Assembly (NCBI GenBank): GCA_937864115.1
Contig: CALMII010000005.1
Span: forward strand, 153,497-217,496
Length of the DNA stretch: 64,000 bases
DNA from: an uncultured Steroidobacter sp.
Lineage (GTDB): Bacteria > Pseudomonadota > Gammaproteobacteria > Steroidobacterales > Steroidobacteraceae
Reading direction: 5' to 3'
Shown: positions 28,428-36,549 of the stretch, in pieces
Layout: the number at the start of each line of letters is the position of its first letter
How positions within the stretch are numbered: position 1 is the first letter of the stretch
The notes under the pieces: model-generated
Seen by the model: the letters and a program-made list of their open reading frames with translations, nothing else
What the model was told of the DNA's origin: nothing
Database searches by the model: none
Made by a program: the position numbers and the translations under genes

Positions 28428-29028
28428 TTACATCACGCGGCGGATGTTGTTCATGGACAGCGCGCCGAGCGCGCCGGTGTTGAGCGTCAGTCCCGTGCCG
28501 GTGCTGTCGATCGTGACGCTGGACACGCGGCCCGACATCAGCACTTCGAGGGAGCCGCGTTCGCCGCCGACCGTGGCGATGGCTTCGATGTCGTAGTCGC
28601 CGGACAGCGCCGGCGCACCGTTGGCGTAGGTGCCGTCCCAGGCGAAGGCGTTGACGCCGTCCTTCGGCACGACATTGATCTCGCGCACGAGCGCGCCGGT
28701 CGAATCGGTGATGCGGATCTGCAGCGAGCACGTCGCGTCCGACCAGCGTCGTGCCGTTGAGCACCTGCGTCGAACGCAGCGAGTTCGACAGGCTCTCGAT
28801 CGACGACTGCATGTTCTGGATGCCCGACACCGCGCCGAACTGCGCGAGCTGCGCGACGAACTCGGTGCCTTCCAGCGGCTTCATCGGATCCTGGTTCTTG
28901 AGCTGCGTGGTCATCAGCGTCAGAAAATCATCGATGCCGAGATTGCTGGCGGACTTCTGCTTCTGCGCGGACGCGAGCGCGGCCTGCGTCTGCGAAGCGA
29001 GGGCGGCGATGGGATCGGTGGTCGACAT
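28428..29028 (-). pseudogene. flgD: FlgD, hook cap protein, frameshifted with a probable internal deletion
   Basis: FlgD caps the growing hook and is needed for hook assembly. The first frame (from ATG 29028) gives a good FlgD N-terminus (GIDDFLTLMTTQLKNQDPMK; EFVAQLAQFGAVSGIQNMQS) up to TTLVGRDVL at about 28727. The conserved C-terminal half (DSTGALVREINVVPKDGVNA, FAWDGTYANGAPALSGDY) continues in another frame to a stop at 28428. The two halves join with a +1 shift, and the 20-30 residues usually found between LVGR and the FlgD Ig-like domain are missing. Either the gene is damaged by a deletion or the assembly is wrong here. All other flagellar genes in the window are intact. Confidence 0.88.
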
Positions 29029-29039
29029 GGGGTCTCCGG

Positions 29040-29073
29040 GCTACTGGCGGTCGGCTACTGGCGACTGGCCAGA
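29040..29073. repeat. Family D GCTACTGGCGACTGGC unit between flgC and flgD
   Basis: Two tandem GGCTACTGGCG(A/G)-type units just upstream of the flgD start. Followed by a short TTCGTCACTTTCATCAC unit of family E type. Confidence 0.65.
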
Positions 29074-29111
29074 GCGGAATGGATTTTTGCCTTCGTCACT
29101 TTCATCACGGC

Positions 29112-29525
29112 TTACTGCCCGATGCGCAGCGTCGCCAGCATCATGTCCTTGGCCGTGTTCATGACTTCGACGTTGTTCTGGTAGGAACGCGATGCGGAAA
29201 TCATGTCGACCATCTCTTCGACGGTGTTGACGTTCGGTGCATAGACATAGCCGTTGGCGTCGGCCAGCGGATTGCCCGGCTCGTAGCGCGCCGTCGGCGC
29301 TGCCTGGTCTTCGACGATGCCGCGTACTGCGACACCGCTGGTTTCCGCCTTCGAGCCGAGGCCGGTGCGGATCGCTTCGAACAGCGGATGCTTGGCGCGA
29401 TAGACCTGGTTCGGGTCGCTGCTGATGCTGTCGGCATTGGCAAGATTGCTGGCGGTGGCATTGAGGCGCACCGACTGTGCGCTCATGCCGCTGCCGGCGA
29501 CTTCGAAGATCTTGAAGGAGGACAT
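29112..29525 (-). CDS. flgC: FlgC, proximal rod protein
   Basis: FlgC is a proximal rod subunit. The 137-residue product has FKIFEVAGSGMSAQSVRLNA with TASNLANADSI at the N-terminus and NTVEEMVDMISASRSYQNNV plus EVMNTAKDMMLATLRIGQ at the C-terminus. It follows flgB by 14 bp. Confidence 0.96.
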   Translation of the reverse strand: MSSFKIFEVAGSGMSAQSVRLNATASNLANADSISSDPNQVYRAKHPLFEAIRTGLGSKAETSGVAVRGIVEDQAAPTARYEPGNPLADANGYVYAPNVNTVEEMVDMISASRSYQNNVEVMNTAKDMMLATLRIGQ

Positions 29526-29539
29526 TCGGCGCTCTCCTC

Positions 29540-29947
29540 TTATTGACCGGTAATGGCCGTCATGAGGCCGCGGAACTTCGAGTTCAGGAACGTGAGCGTC
29601 GCCTGGTAGCGCACCGAGTTCTCGGCGAAGGCCGCCTGTTCGAGCTGCGTGTCGACGGTGTTGCCGTCGAGCGCCGGCGCCAGCGGCGTGCGGTACTTCA
29701 GTTCCGGCGCGGTCGTGCCGTTAGCACCAGCAACACCGATGTGACGCGCACTCGTCGTCGAGAGGTGCACGCCGCTGCCCATGTTGCCGCTCGCCGCGGC
29801 CAGCGCCGCCCTGAAGTCGATGTCGCGGGCGCGGTAGTTCGGCGTATCGGCATTGGCGAGATTCGCCGCCAGCACTTCGGTGCGTTGCGAACGCAACTTC
29901 AGTGCCTGCGCGTGCACGCCAAGGTATGTGTCGAGATTGACCGGCAT
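29540..29947 (-). CDS. flgB: FlgB, proximal rod protein
   Basis: FlgB is the first rod subunit. The ATG at 29947 gives 135 residues beginning MPVNLDTYLGVHAQALKLRS; the frame extends upstream to 30019 but through the sigma-54 promoter. Conserved LAANLANADTPNYRARDIDF and the C-terminal SVRYQATLTFLNSKFRGLM are present. First gene of the flg operon. Confidence 0.96.
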   Translation of the reverse strand: MPVNLDTYLGVHAQALKLRSQRTEVLAANLANADTPNYRARDIDFRAALAAASGNMGSGVHLSTTSARHIGVAGANGTTAPELKYRTPLAPALDGNTVDTQLEQAAFAENSVRYQATLTFLNSKFRGLMTAITGQ

Positions 29948-29984
29948 TGCCGTCTCCGCCAGAAAACTGTCTTGCGAAGGACTT

Positions 29985-30000
29985 AGCAAGTCATATGCCA
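29985..30000 (-). promoter_or_regulatory. Sigma-54 promoter of the flgBCDE... operon
   Basis: Minus strand TGGCATATGACTTGCT: GG and GC doublets correctly spaced, one mismatch in the -24 box. It lies 38-53 bp before the flgB ATG. Confidence 0.88.
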
Positions 30001-30019
30001 AGAGCGCCAACCGGCTCAC

Positions 30020-30278
30020 TGGCCTACTGGCAACTGGTCAGAGTGAGAGGCGCGTCATGAGATGGACGCGAATTGCGTCACTGCGGCGGCGGCAAGGAAT
30101 TGCCGCGCGGCAAGCGGCGGCACTGTCGTTCTCTTCATCTCTGCCTGTGGGGCCGGCTTCAGCCGGCTTGAAAACAGTCAGGCTGAAGCCTGACCTACAG
30201 AAAGAAGCCGATCGCTCTCTTCCTGTGGGGCCGGCTTCAGCCGGCCTGAAAACAGTCAGGCTGAAGCCTGACCTACAG
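30020..30278. repeat. Family D unit and tandem family A copies 5 and 6 between flgB and flgA
   Basis: In the 385-bp divergent gap, 30020-30047 has ACTGGC-type units; 30145-30200 and 30223-30278 are two complete family A units in the opposite orientation to copies 1-4. Both carry the spacer TGAAAACA. No gene is supported in the gap apart from the two promoters at its ends. Confidence 0.88.
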
Positions 30279-30338
30279 ACGGAAGCCGGAGTGACTCGCG
30301 TCACGGTTCGTCCGACTCACGCGCAGGCGCACCAACGC

Positions 30339-30354
30339 TGGCACCGCATTTGCT
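30339..30354 (+). promoter_or_regulatory. Sigma-54 promoter of flgA
   Basis: TGGCACCGCATTTGCT on the plus strand matches the -24/-12 consensus at nearly every position. It lies 51 bp before the flgA GTG. Confidence 0.88.
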
Positions 30355-30404
30355 TTCTCTTCCGCAGCCGTCAATGCGATGGCGATTTCGAGGAAGCAGA
30401 CAAA

Positions 30405-31100
30405 GTGTCGATCTCGTTCCGCTGGATTCTGGTGACGCTGTTCTTCAGCACCTGCGCAACGGCGCAGGCGCAGATCCAGTCGCTCGATTCCATCCAGTCC
30501 GCCGCGGAAAACGGCGTGACGGCCTTGCTTCCGGAAACGAAAGCAAAGTACTTCGTCACGGCGTCGCGTCTCGATCCGCGCCTGCGGCTCGCACAATGCG
30601 CAACGCCACTGGAAACGACATTGCCCGGCACGATGCCCGGCACTGCGCGAACGACCGTGGGTGTGCGCTGTGCGTCGCCCGCCTGGTCGATCTTCGTTCC
30701 GGTCACCATCGAAGTCGAAGCGCAGGTGCTGGTATTGCGGCGTGCACTGCCGCGTCGCTCGCCGGTCGACGCAGCCGACGTGGAACTGCAGACACGACGC
30801 CTGAGCGGCTTCGCCGCCGGACTCATCAGCGATACCGGCAATCTGGCTGGTCGACGGCTGCGTCGCGCGCTGCCGGCAGGATCGCCGCTGACCGCTGAAG
30901 TACTGGCACCCGACGTGCTCGTCCGTCGCGGCCAGTCGGTGACGTTGCTCGCCTCGACCGGTCCTTTCGAGATCCGCGCCCAGGGACAGGCGCTGTCCGA
31001 TGGCAGCGAGAAGGAACGCATCCGCGTCCAGAATGTGACGTCGCGCAAGATTGTCGAAGGCGTGGTGGAAAACTCCTCCACCGTCAGGGTCGATCTCTGA
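30405..31100 (+). CDS. flgA: FlgA, P-ring assembly chaperone
   Basis: FlgA is a periplasmic chaperone for P-ring (FlgI) assembly. The GTG at 30405, with GAGGAAG upstream, gives 231 residues with a signal peptide (VSISFRWILVTLFFSTCATA-QA) and the SAF/FlgA domain: PRLRLAQCATPLE near the N-terminus, the SAF motif VLVLRRALPRRSPVDAADVE, and AGRRLRRALPAGSPLTAEVL. It ends VRVQNVTSRKIVEGVV-like. Transcribed away from flgB and followed by flgM. Confidence 0.93.
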   Translation: MSISFRWILVTLFFSTCATAQAQIQSLDSIQSAAENGVTALLPETKAKYFVTASRLDPRLRLAQCATPLETTLPGTMPGTARTTVGVRCASPAWSIFVPVTIEVEAQVLVLRRALPRRSPVDAADVELQTRRLSGFAAGLISDTGNLAGRRLRRALPAGSPLTAEVLAPDVLVRRGQSVTLLASTGPFEIRAQGQALSDGSEKERIRVQNVTSRKIVEGVVENSSTVRVDL

Positions 31101-31323
31101 ATGAGACAGTCGCCGGTGCGTCAATCCGCTGACATGAGGAGAAACCCCGAAGGGCGAATCCTGCGGCGGCACTCATTGCGCGCACTGCGTCACGCGATGC
31201 AGCCGGCAAATCTGCGAGCCGAATCGCGCCGCTGCCGTTCCGTTTTACCTATTCTGTGCTCCGCAAACCGGCGTTTGCGGGTTTGCCCTAAGGCCCTGCT
31301 AAGGTCCCCGCGGAAGAACTTGT
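31101..31323. other. Non-coding stretch between flgA and the flgM promoter
   Basis: No convincing gene. At 31261-31280 CCGCAAAC-CGGC-GTTTGCGG is a perfect 8-bp stem with a 4-nt loop, but it lacks a clear T-run, so I only suggest a weak flgA terminator. Confidence 0.45.
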
Positions 31324-31350
31324 TAAAGTTCTCAGAATTGCGGCCGCTAC
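31324..31350 (+). promoter_or_regulatory. Sigma-28 (FliA) promoter of flgM
   Basis: TAAAGTTC, 11-nt spacer, GCCGCTAC: a strong match to TAAAGTTT-N11-GCCGATAA. It lies 30 bp before the flgM GTG, allowing the usual FliA-FlgM feedback. Confidence 0.87.
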
Positions 31351-31379
31351 AGGGTTCGTGGAGTACAGGAGCGCCGACC

Positions 31380-31688
31380 GTGAGCATCAAGATCAGTGAC
31401 TTTCAGAACCGTCCCGTGCAGACGGGCACCGACAAGACGGTGTCGCGCGCCGGTGAAGGATCTGCTGCGCCGGTTGAAACCGCGGTCGCCGGCAGCAATC
31501 CGGTTCAGATCACCGGTCAGGCACGCCAGCTCGCCTCGCTCGAACAGGCAGTCAACAGCCTGCCGATCGTCAACGAAGCCCGCGTCGCCGAGATCAGCCG
31601 CGCGATCGAAGAAGGCCGCTACCAGGTCGATGCGGAGCGCATTGCCGACAAGCTGCTGCGCACCGAACAGGAACTGGGCGCCCGCTAA
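31380..31688 (+). CDS. flgM: FlgM, anti-sigma-28 factor
   Basis: FlgM binds and inhibits FliA until it is exported through the finished hook. The GTG at 31380 (AGGAG upstream) gives 102 residues: a disordered N-terminal half (VSIKISDFQNRPVQTGTDKT) and the C-terminal FliA-binding helices (VNEARVAEISRAIEEGRYQV, then ERIADKLLRTEQEL). Typical length. An apparent longer frame upstream is not coding. Confidence 0.94.
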   Translation: MSIKISDFQNRPVQTGTDKTVSRAGEGSAAPVETAVAGSNPVQITGQARQLASLEQAVNSLPIVNEARVAEISRAIEEGRYQVDAERIADKLLRTEQELGAR

Positions 31689-31706
31689 TCCGGAGACTTC
31701 ACCCAC

Positions 31707-32192
31707 GTGGACCCACGCATCTGCCGCGACACGCTCGAACGGCTCCTCGCCGAGGAAGCCGCGACGCTGTCGCGCCTGGAAGAACTGCTCGACCAGGAAC
31801 ACGAGTTCCTGACGAGCAACGACGTCGAAGCACTGGAGAAGGCCGGCGAAGCGCGCCAGAGCTGCATCGCCGCACTGATCGCCATCGAAGACGAACGCCG
31901 CTCGCTGTGCCGCATGATGAATGTGTCGGCCGACGCCGCGGGACTCGACAAGCTTCTCAACTGGTGCGATCCCTCGCGCCAGCTCAAGACCCGTTGGGCC
32001 GCGTGCGCCCAGCGTGCGGCGCATTGCCGCAGCCTCAATGATCGCAACGGTGCCCTCGTCACTGCGCGCCTGAAGCGCGTGGAAGGCATGCTCGGCGTCA
32101 TCACCGGCCGCGCCAGTCAGCCGAAGGTGTACGGCAGCAAGGGTGCGTACGAAACGACGGGCCGCAGCGATCGCGTGATCGCGCGCGTCTGA
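31707..32192 (+). CDS. flgN: FlgN, FlgK/FlgL export chaperone
   Basis: FlgN is the chaperone for the junction proteins FlgK and FlgL. GTG start; 161 residues, largely helical: LERLLAEEAATLSRLEELLD, EFLTSNDVEALEKAGEARQS, then a coiled coil and a disordered basic C-terminus (GRASQPKVYGSKGAYETTGR). It is 18 bp after flgM, the usual arrangement. Confidence 0.92.
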   Translation: MDPRICRDTLERLLAEEAATLSRLEELLDQEHEFLTSNDVEALEKAGEARQSCIAALIAIEDERRSLCRMMNVSADAAGLDKLLNWCDPSRQLKTRWAACAQRAAHCRSLNDRNGALVTARLKRVEGMLGVITGRASQPKVYGSKGAYETTGRSDRVIARV

Positions 32193-32197
32193 TTCTC

Positions 32198-32258
32198 CTG
32201 TAGGTCAGGCTTCAGCCTGACTTCTTATCCGGAAGGCCGGCTGAAGCCGGCCCCACAG
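32198..32258. repeat. Family A double-hairpin repeat (copy 7)
   Basis: Lies between the convergent ends of flgN and the 32270-32530 gene, where its hairpins could serve as a bidirectional terminator. Marks the end of the flagellar cluster. Confidence 0.9.
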
Positions 32259-32269
32259 GAAGAAAAGTC

Positions 32270-32530
32270 CTACCCGTTCATCCGCGACAGATCCACCGGC
32301 CGCTCCGGCGGCGGTACATCGCCACTGCCGACCGCATCGCCGAGCCGCATCAGGATGCTCGCGGTCTGCGAGTGCCCTTCTTCCTTCAACATCCGCGATA
32401 CCGCGAGATTGAGCAGTGCGTTGGCGATGTATTCGCGCTGCGCCTGCGGCACGTCGTGAAGCATGCATTGAATGCGATGCATGACCGATTGCAGCTGCGC
32501 CACTTCGAGGGCGCAATCGTCGTCGATCAT
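32270..32530 (-). CDS. Hypothetical helical protein of the hemP locus
   Basis: I do not recognise this 86-residue protein. The ATG at 32530 is preferred over one 13 codons upstream because it begins 8 bp after the stop of the preceding membrane protein gene. It is mostly helical (LEVAQLQSVMHRIQCMLHDV; REYIANALLNLAVSRMLKEE), with a Pro-rich C-terminus and no membrane segment. Position in the presumed Fur-controlled hemP unit suggests an iron-linked accessory role, an inference. Confidence 0.6.
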   Translation of the reverse strand: MIDDDCALEVAQLQSVMHRIQCMLHDVPQAQREYIANALLNLAVSRMLKEEGHSQTASILMRLGDAVGSGDVPPPERPVDLSRMNG

Positions 32531-32538
32531 GACCCGCG

Positions 32539-32835
32539 TCAGGCAGCGGGGAGCTTGCGATGCTGGCATCCATCACCTCGTCGGTTCAGCGGGCGACTCA
32601 CAAGAACGATGAGCGGCACGGCGAGCGTGGACAGCCAGGTCAGTCCACCCTGCACCGCTCCGAGCACTTCGACCCAGCCGCGCAAGGCCACGAGCGCCGC
32701 CAGTGCAGCGGTGACCTGCGCGGGAAATGTCGGCAACGGGCGCGGCCACCAGCGCTGCGTCGGCATTGCCGAATAGGCGAATGCGAGTGCGACTGCACTC
32801 GCCGTGAAAAGAAGAAGTGGATTCAGGATGTTCAT
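32539..32835 (-). CDS. Small membrane protein, possibly DUF3325-like, in the hemP unit
   Basis: A 98-residue protein with about three hydrophobic segments (LNPLLLFTASAVALAFAYSA; VTAALAALVALRGWVEVLGA; LTWLSTLAVPLIVLVSRPLN) and a basic tail. Small three-helix membrane proteins of the DUF3325 type are common beside TonB and PepSY iron genes, and this one resembles them in size and topology, but I am not sure of the family. It follows hemP by 108 bp on the same strand. Confidence 0.6.
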   Translation of the reverse strand: MNILNPLLLFTASAVALAFAYSAMPTQRWWPRPLPTFPAQVTAALAALVALRGWVEVLGAVQGGLTWLSTLAVPLIVLVSRPLNRRGDGCQHRKLPAA

Positions 32836-32943
32836 GCCGCTACCTCGTCACCCTGCGGTGGAAGATTTCATCGCCGCAGCGATGCGGTAGCTGGCTGAGC
32901 AGGCGCGCGTGGCGTCACGCGCCTGCGAGCGGGCTGGGATTCG

Positions 32944-33144
32944 TTACTTGGTCAATATGAGCTTGTTGCTGTGCGTGAGCCGCAGCCGGTAATAACAGCC
33001 GCCGTGCTCGATCAGGATTTCTCTCGACCGCCCGAACAGCGAGTCGGAACGAACACAAGGAATCGCCGGCCCACGGGTCAGCCCCGGGGCCGGCGATGAA
33101 ATATCCGCAGAGCGGATAGGGGGTTTGGCTGTGATCGCGTCCAT
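32944..33144 (-). CDS. hemP: HemP/HmuP hemin uptake protein
   Basis: HemP is a small regulator needed for hemin receptor expression in several proteobacteria. The 66-residue product has a variable N-terminus and the family signature LFGRSREILIEHGGCYYRLR followed by LTHSNKLILTK. A Fur-box-like site overlaps the region just upstream of the ATG. It heads a minus-strand unit with two small genes; no hemin receptor lies directly next to it. Confidence 0.9.
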   Translation of the reverse strand: MDAITAKPPIRSADISSPAPGLTRGPAIPCVRSDSLFGRSREILIEHGGCYYRLRLTHSNKLILTK

Positions 33145-33151
33145 GGATGCA

Positions 33152-33170
33152 AATGATAATGAGTCTCAAT
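33152..33170 (-). promoter_or_regulatory. Fur-box-like site before hemP
   Basis: AATGATAATGAGTCTCAAT (plus-strand reading) is a good match to the 19-bp GATAATGATAATCATTATC consensus. It begins 8 bp upstream of the hemP ATG, so iron-replete repression is likely. Confidence 0.8.
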
Positions 33171-33210
33171 AACAAAGCAAGAGGAATTCTATTGGACGGG
33201 ACGCGGACGT

Positions 33211-33283
33211 GTGGGGCCGGCCTCAGACTGTAGGTCAGGCTTCAGCCTGACTCCTCAGAGGCCGGCTGAAGCCGGCCCCACAG
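33211..33283. repeat. Family A repeat (copy 8) overlapping the 3' end of the DUF6607-like gene
   Basis: A full unit at 33228-33283 preceded by a half unit GTGGGGCCGGCCTCAG. The last nine codons of the DUF6607-like gene (ending VGPASAGL) and its stop lie in this repeat. Confidence 0.9.
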
Positions 33284-34412
33284 CCACACCCATGTCCTTG
33301 AGTGCCTCGCGGATCACCGTTGCGTTGTCACCGGCGCCGCTGCCGGCCTCGATCGCATCCGCCTGCTCGAACAACGGCGCGAAGAGGCCGAGCTTGTCGA
33401 CCGGTCCGCGCAACGTTGCACTGCCCTGCTTCGCGAACACGTCGGACCAGGCATCGCGCACCTGATTCCAGAACGCTTTCGTCTTCTCGAAGTAACGATC
33501 CGCGCCAGCGAAGTCGGCCTCTCGAATGCGCTCGTAACGCGCGACACCATACTCGCGCGCGACGTACGGATTCGATGGATCGATCGTCCGCTCGGCGGTC
33601 AGCACGGTCTTGAGATTGTTTTCTTCCTGGACCCAGCCCGTGGGTTCGACGGTGTGACGATTCGTGCCGATCAGTACCTGATAGTCATCGCGCACGCTCC
33701 ATTCGCGGCGCGGCAGGGGACGCCACGTCTCGGCACTGAGCCAGGTCGAGAAGCTGGGCGAATGATTCCAGCGACCGATGCTCGCGTAACGCGGCGATTC
33801 ATCGACCTGATAGACGGTCTGGCTCCAGGCGTTTTTCATTTCGGCACTCGTCACGCGCCGCCGCTCCCAGCGGTCGCGCCCCTTGTGCTCGACGATGAAC
33901 TCCGGCTCGTAGCGCCAGTCCTGACGCCAGTGCTTGGTGATCATCGGCTCGCTGATGGAGCCGTCCTTCATCACCACGCGCATCTCGAGAATGTGCACGA
34001 GGCTGATCGACTTGCCGTCGTCGCTGTCGACGTAGACCTTTTCCGTTCCCCATGACTGGTAGGGCGCATTGGGCCTGTCGAGTTGTTTGAACGGCGTGAT
34101 TTCGAGGAAATCGAACGTTACGCGATACGTACCCGCCATCGCCAGGATGGCGCGACGATCGCGCTCGAAAGCCGCGAGGCCGGGCGCCTGCAATGCCTTC
34201 CATGCATCCGACGGCTCGGCATCGAGCGTGACCGGCGCGCCCTTCGTGGTGCCGCCGCGCGGTTGCACCGTGCTGCCATCGAGCGGCCAGGAAAATGTGT
34301 AGCGCAGCGCCGCGGCGCCCGTCGGTTTTCCTGAATACGCATCCTGTCCCAGTGCCGGCACGCACAGCGCAGCAGATACCAGCAGGACGTTCCAGCACAG
34401 TCTCATCATCAC
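33255..34412 (-). CDS. DUF6607-like secreted protein
   Basis: The 385-residue product has a signal peptide (MRLCWNVLLVSAALCVPALG) and then YTFSWPLDGSTVQPRGGTTK, a start typical of a family found beside hemP and iron receptors in gammaproteobacteria, which I take to be DUF6607. The body is Trp/Arg rich (HWRQDWRYEPEFIVEHKGRD; RPLPRREWSVRDDYQVLIGT), suggesting a periplasmic or outer-membrane beta protein. Function is unknown. The C-terminal nine residues are encoded by a family A repeat, so the natural stop may have been lost. Confidence 0.72.
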   Translation of the reverse strand: MMMRLCWNVLLVSAALCVPALGQDAYSGKPTGAAALRYTFSWPLDGSTVQPRGGTTKGAPVTLDAEPSDAWKALQAPGLAAFERDRRAILAMAGTYRVTFDFLEITPFKQLDRPNAPYQSWGTEKVYVDSDDGKSISLVHILEMRVVMKDGSISEPMITKHWRQDWRYEPEFIVEHKGRDRWERRRVTSAEMKNAWSQTVYQVDESPRYASIGRWNHSPSFSTWLSAETWRPLPRREWSVRDDYQVLIGTNRHTVEPTGWVQEENNLKTVLTAERTIDPSNPYVAREYGVARYERIREADFAGADRYFEKTKAFWNQVRDAWSDVFAKQGSATLRGPVDKLGLFAPLFEQADAIEAGSGAGDNATVIREALKDMGVAVGPASAGL

Positions 34413-34537
34413 AGTTCGCCCTCCATCGAGCTTGCATGTGTGCGGTGACGACAGTCGCGCACAGTAACTATCATTTGTGCCCGCGCGCGCAAGGCCCGCG
34501 CCGGAGTCATGTCATCCCAGCCATCGAAGGATCTGCC

Positions 34538-35527
34538 GTGTCCACCGAACCTGCTGCTGCCGATGTCCTCGAGGCCGCCCGACGCATCGCCGGTCACGCC
34601 ACGGTCACACCCGTGCTGCGCAACCGCCTTCTCGACGAACGACTCGGCGCCACCGTGCTCGTCAAGGCCGAGTGCCTGCAGGTCGGCGGCGCGTTCAAGT
34701 TCCGCGGCGCCTACAACCGTCTTTCGCAGCTCGATGCCGCGGAGCGCCAGCACGGCGTCGTGGCCTGGTCCTCCGGCAATCACGCACAGGGCGTCGCCGG
34801 TGCGGCACAACGTCTCGGCATTCGCGCCACCATCGTGATGCCGACCGACGCGCCGGCCATCAAGGTCGACAACACGCGCGCGATGGGCGCCGAGATCGTC
34901 ACGTACGATCGTCACGCACAGGATCGCGAACAGATCGGCCGCGACCTGGCACGAGAACGCGGCGCCGTCGTCGTGCCGCCTTACGACGATCCGCACATCA
35001 TCGCCGGCCAGGGCACCGCGGCACTGGAACTCGCGGCGCAGACGCGTGCACTCGTCAACCGCGATCTCGACCTGTTCCTCGCGCCCTGCGGCGGCGGCGG
35101 TCTCATGGCGGGCAGCGCACTGGCGCTGTCGGCGGTGAGTCCGCAGACGAAGCTGTATTCGGTCGAACCCGCCGCCTGCGACGACACCGCCCGCTCGCTG
35201 CGCTCCGGCAAGCGCGAAAGCAATCCACCCGGCGCACGCACGGTCTGCGATTCGCTCATGCCGAACACGCCGGGCGCGATCACCTTTCCCATCAACCAGC
35301 AGCGCCTCGCCGGCGGACTCGCCGTCACCGACGACCAGGCCCTCGATGCCATCGCCTTCGCGTGGCGCGAACTCAAAGTCGTCGTCGAACCCGGCGGTGT
35401 CGTCGCCCTCGCCGCCCTGCTCTACGGCGACCTCGACATTCGCGGCAGGACGGTCGGCATCATCCTCAGCGGCGGCAATGTCGATCCGGCGCTGTATCGC
35501 GAGGCGCTGTCGCGGCCGATGAGATGA
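34538..35527 (+). CDS. PLP-dependent threonine/serine dehydratase
   Basis: A fold-type II PLP enzyme of 329 residues. The GTG at 34538 has GAAGGAT upstream. The Schiff-base lysine lies in GAFKFRGAYN (Lys54), the substrate loop is WSSGNHAQGVA, and the PLP phosphate loop is APCGGGGLMAG; the ending is VGIILSGGNVDPALY. There is no C-terminal ACT-like regulatory domain, so it matches catabolic threonine dehydratase, serine dehydratase or serine racemase rather than biosynthetic IlvA. Stands alone, ending just before a family C repeat. Confidence 0.9.
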   Translation: MSTEPAAADVLEAARRIAGHATVTPVLRNRLLDERLGATVLVKAECLQVGGAFKFRGAYNRLSQLDAAERQHGVVAWSSGNHAQGVAGAAQRLGIRATIVMPTDAPAIKVDNTRAMGAEIVTYDRHAQDREQIGRDLARERGAVVVPPYDDPHIIAGQGTAALELAAQTRALVNRDLDLFLAPCGGGGLMAGSALALSAVSPQTKLYSVEPAACDDTARSLRSGKRESNPPGARTVCDSLMPNTPGAITFPINQQRLAGGLAVTDDQALDAIAFAWRELKVVVEPGGVVALAALLYGDLDIRGRTVGIILSGGNVDPALYREALSRPMR

Positions 35528-35531
35528 AGAG

Positions 35532-35619
35532 AATGGCCGCAAAAAGGCGCAAAAGAACGCAGAGTCAGAACAGATCTCTGATTCCGATTTTGTGATTTTT
35601 TGCGCCTTTTGCGGCCATT
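35532..35619. repeat. Family C palindrome (copy 2)
   Basis: Begins 5 bp after the dehydratase stop. Arms as in copy 1, with one A lost in the right arm. Confidence 0.88.
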
Positions 35620-35630
35620 CTCCCCTCCTC

Positions 35631-36282
35631 CTACGGATCGAACCGCAACTGCACGCAGCCGTAGAACAGCCGGCCGGTGCAGCGCCGGTAGAGACCGCCG
35701 ATGAGGCGCGCGACGGCGTCGCATTCGCGCATGAGATCGTAGGTTTCGACGACGCGCAGGCCCCGGCTCAGCCAGCACAGTTTTTCGGCCCGTTCAGTGC
35801 AGCAGCGATGCGCCGTCGCCCGGCATCGCGAAGCTCGATGCGTTCACGGCATCGAGCCGCACGCAGCGCAACGTCCAGCCCGCCGAACTCAGGATCGCGG
35901 CGACGTGCATCGCCCGATGCAGCACGATGCGCACGCCCGCCTCCGGCAGCATCGCCGACAGATAGCGAACGGCGAGCGACACGTCGCGGTACTGCAGCGC
36001 CGCGATGGCCTGCATGAGCAGCCATTCCTCGTGGCCGATGCACGAACAGCAGGTGCAGTGGATCTCCGGAACGTAGTGCAACTGATGCCAGATCGTTGCG
36101 AGCGCGTCGGTGACTTCATTGAAGTACGGCAGCGCCGCGCTCACCCGCGCAGCACGAAAGCCGGTGATCAATGCCTCGCGCGCGGTGTCGCCGGAAATCT
36201 GTGGCGACAGGCCGAGCCGCAGACCCCAGATGACGAACCGCTCGGCCGATGACAGCCCGTAGATGTCGGAGGAGGAATCCAT
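35631..36282 (-). pseudogene. Fur-box gene of unknown function, frameshifted near its 3' end
   Basis: The ATG at 36282 (GGAGGA upstream on the minus strand) opens a 162-residue frame starting MDSSSDIYGLSSAERFVIWG and holding a Cys-rich motif HCTCCSCIGHEE (about residues 75-86), which could bind metal. The frame stops at 35794, but the next ~50 codons in the +1 frame have very strong GC3 bias, read LCWLSRGLRVVETYDLMREC and end FYGCVQLRFDP at 35631. There is no start codon for a separate gene there. I infer one protein of about 215 residues broken by a one-base insertion, either real or a sequencing error. I do not recognise the family. Confidence 0.65.
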
Positions 36283-36373
36283 CGCGTCGCCGCTCACTGG
36301 ACAGGAACCAATGGCTGGCGACCTCGGCGGCGAAACAGAACGTGTACCGCGGTGGGGCTGGCTGGTGGCTAGA

Positions 36374-36393
36374 TGATAGTCATTCTCATTTGA
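36374..36393 (-). promoter_or_regulatory. Fur-box-like site upstream of the 35631-36282 gene
   Basis: TGATAGTCATTCTCATTTGA (plus reading) resembles the Fur consensus and lies about 90 bp upstream of the ATG at 36282. Confidence 0.7.
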
Positions 36394-36439
36394 TTTACAA
36401 CTGCCTGAAATCACAGTGCAGTGGGAGCCTTCTTTCTTC

Positions 36440-36527
36440 CTGTGGGGCCGGCTTCAGCCGGCCTCTTCTAAGGAGTCAGGCTAAAGCCTGACCTACAAGC
36501 GGAGGCCGGCTGAAGCCGGCCCCACAG
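36440..36527. repeat. Family A repeat (copy 9), one and a half units
   Basis: Reads half 2, half 1 and half 2 again (GGCCGG hairpin, CAGGCT hairpin, GGCCGG hairpin). The same three-hairpin arrangement occurs at 53177-53259. Confidence 0.88.
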
Positions 36528-36549
36528 GAAGATAAAGAAGCCACGACCT

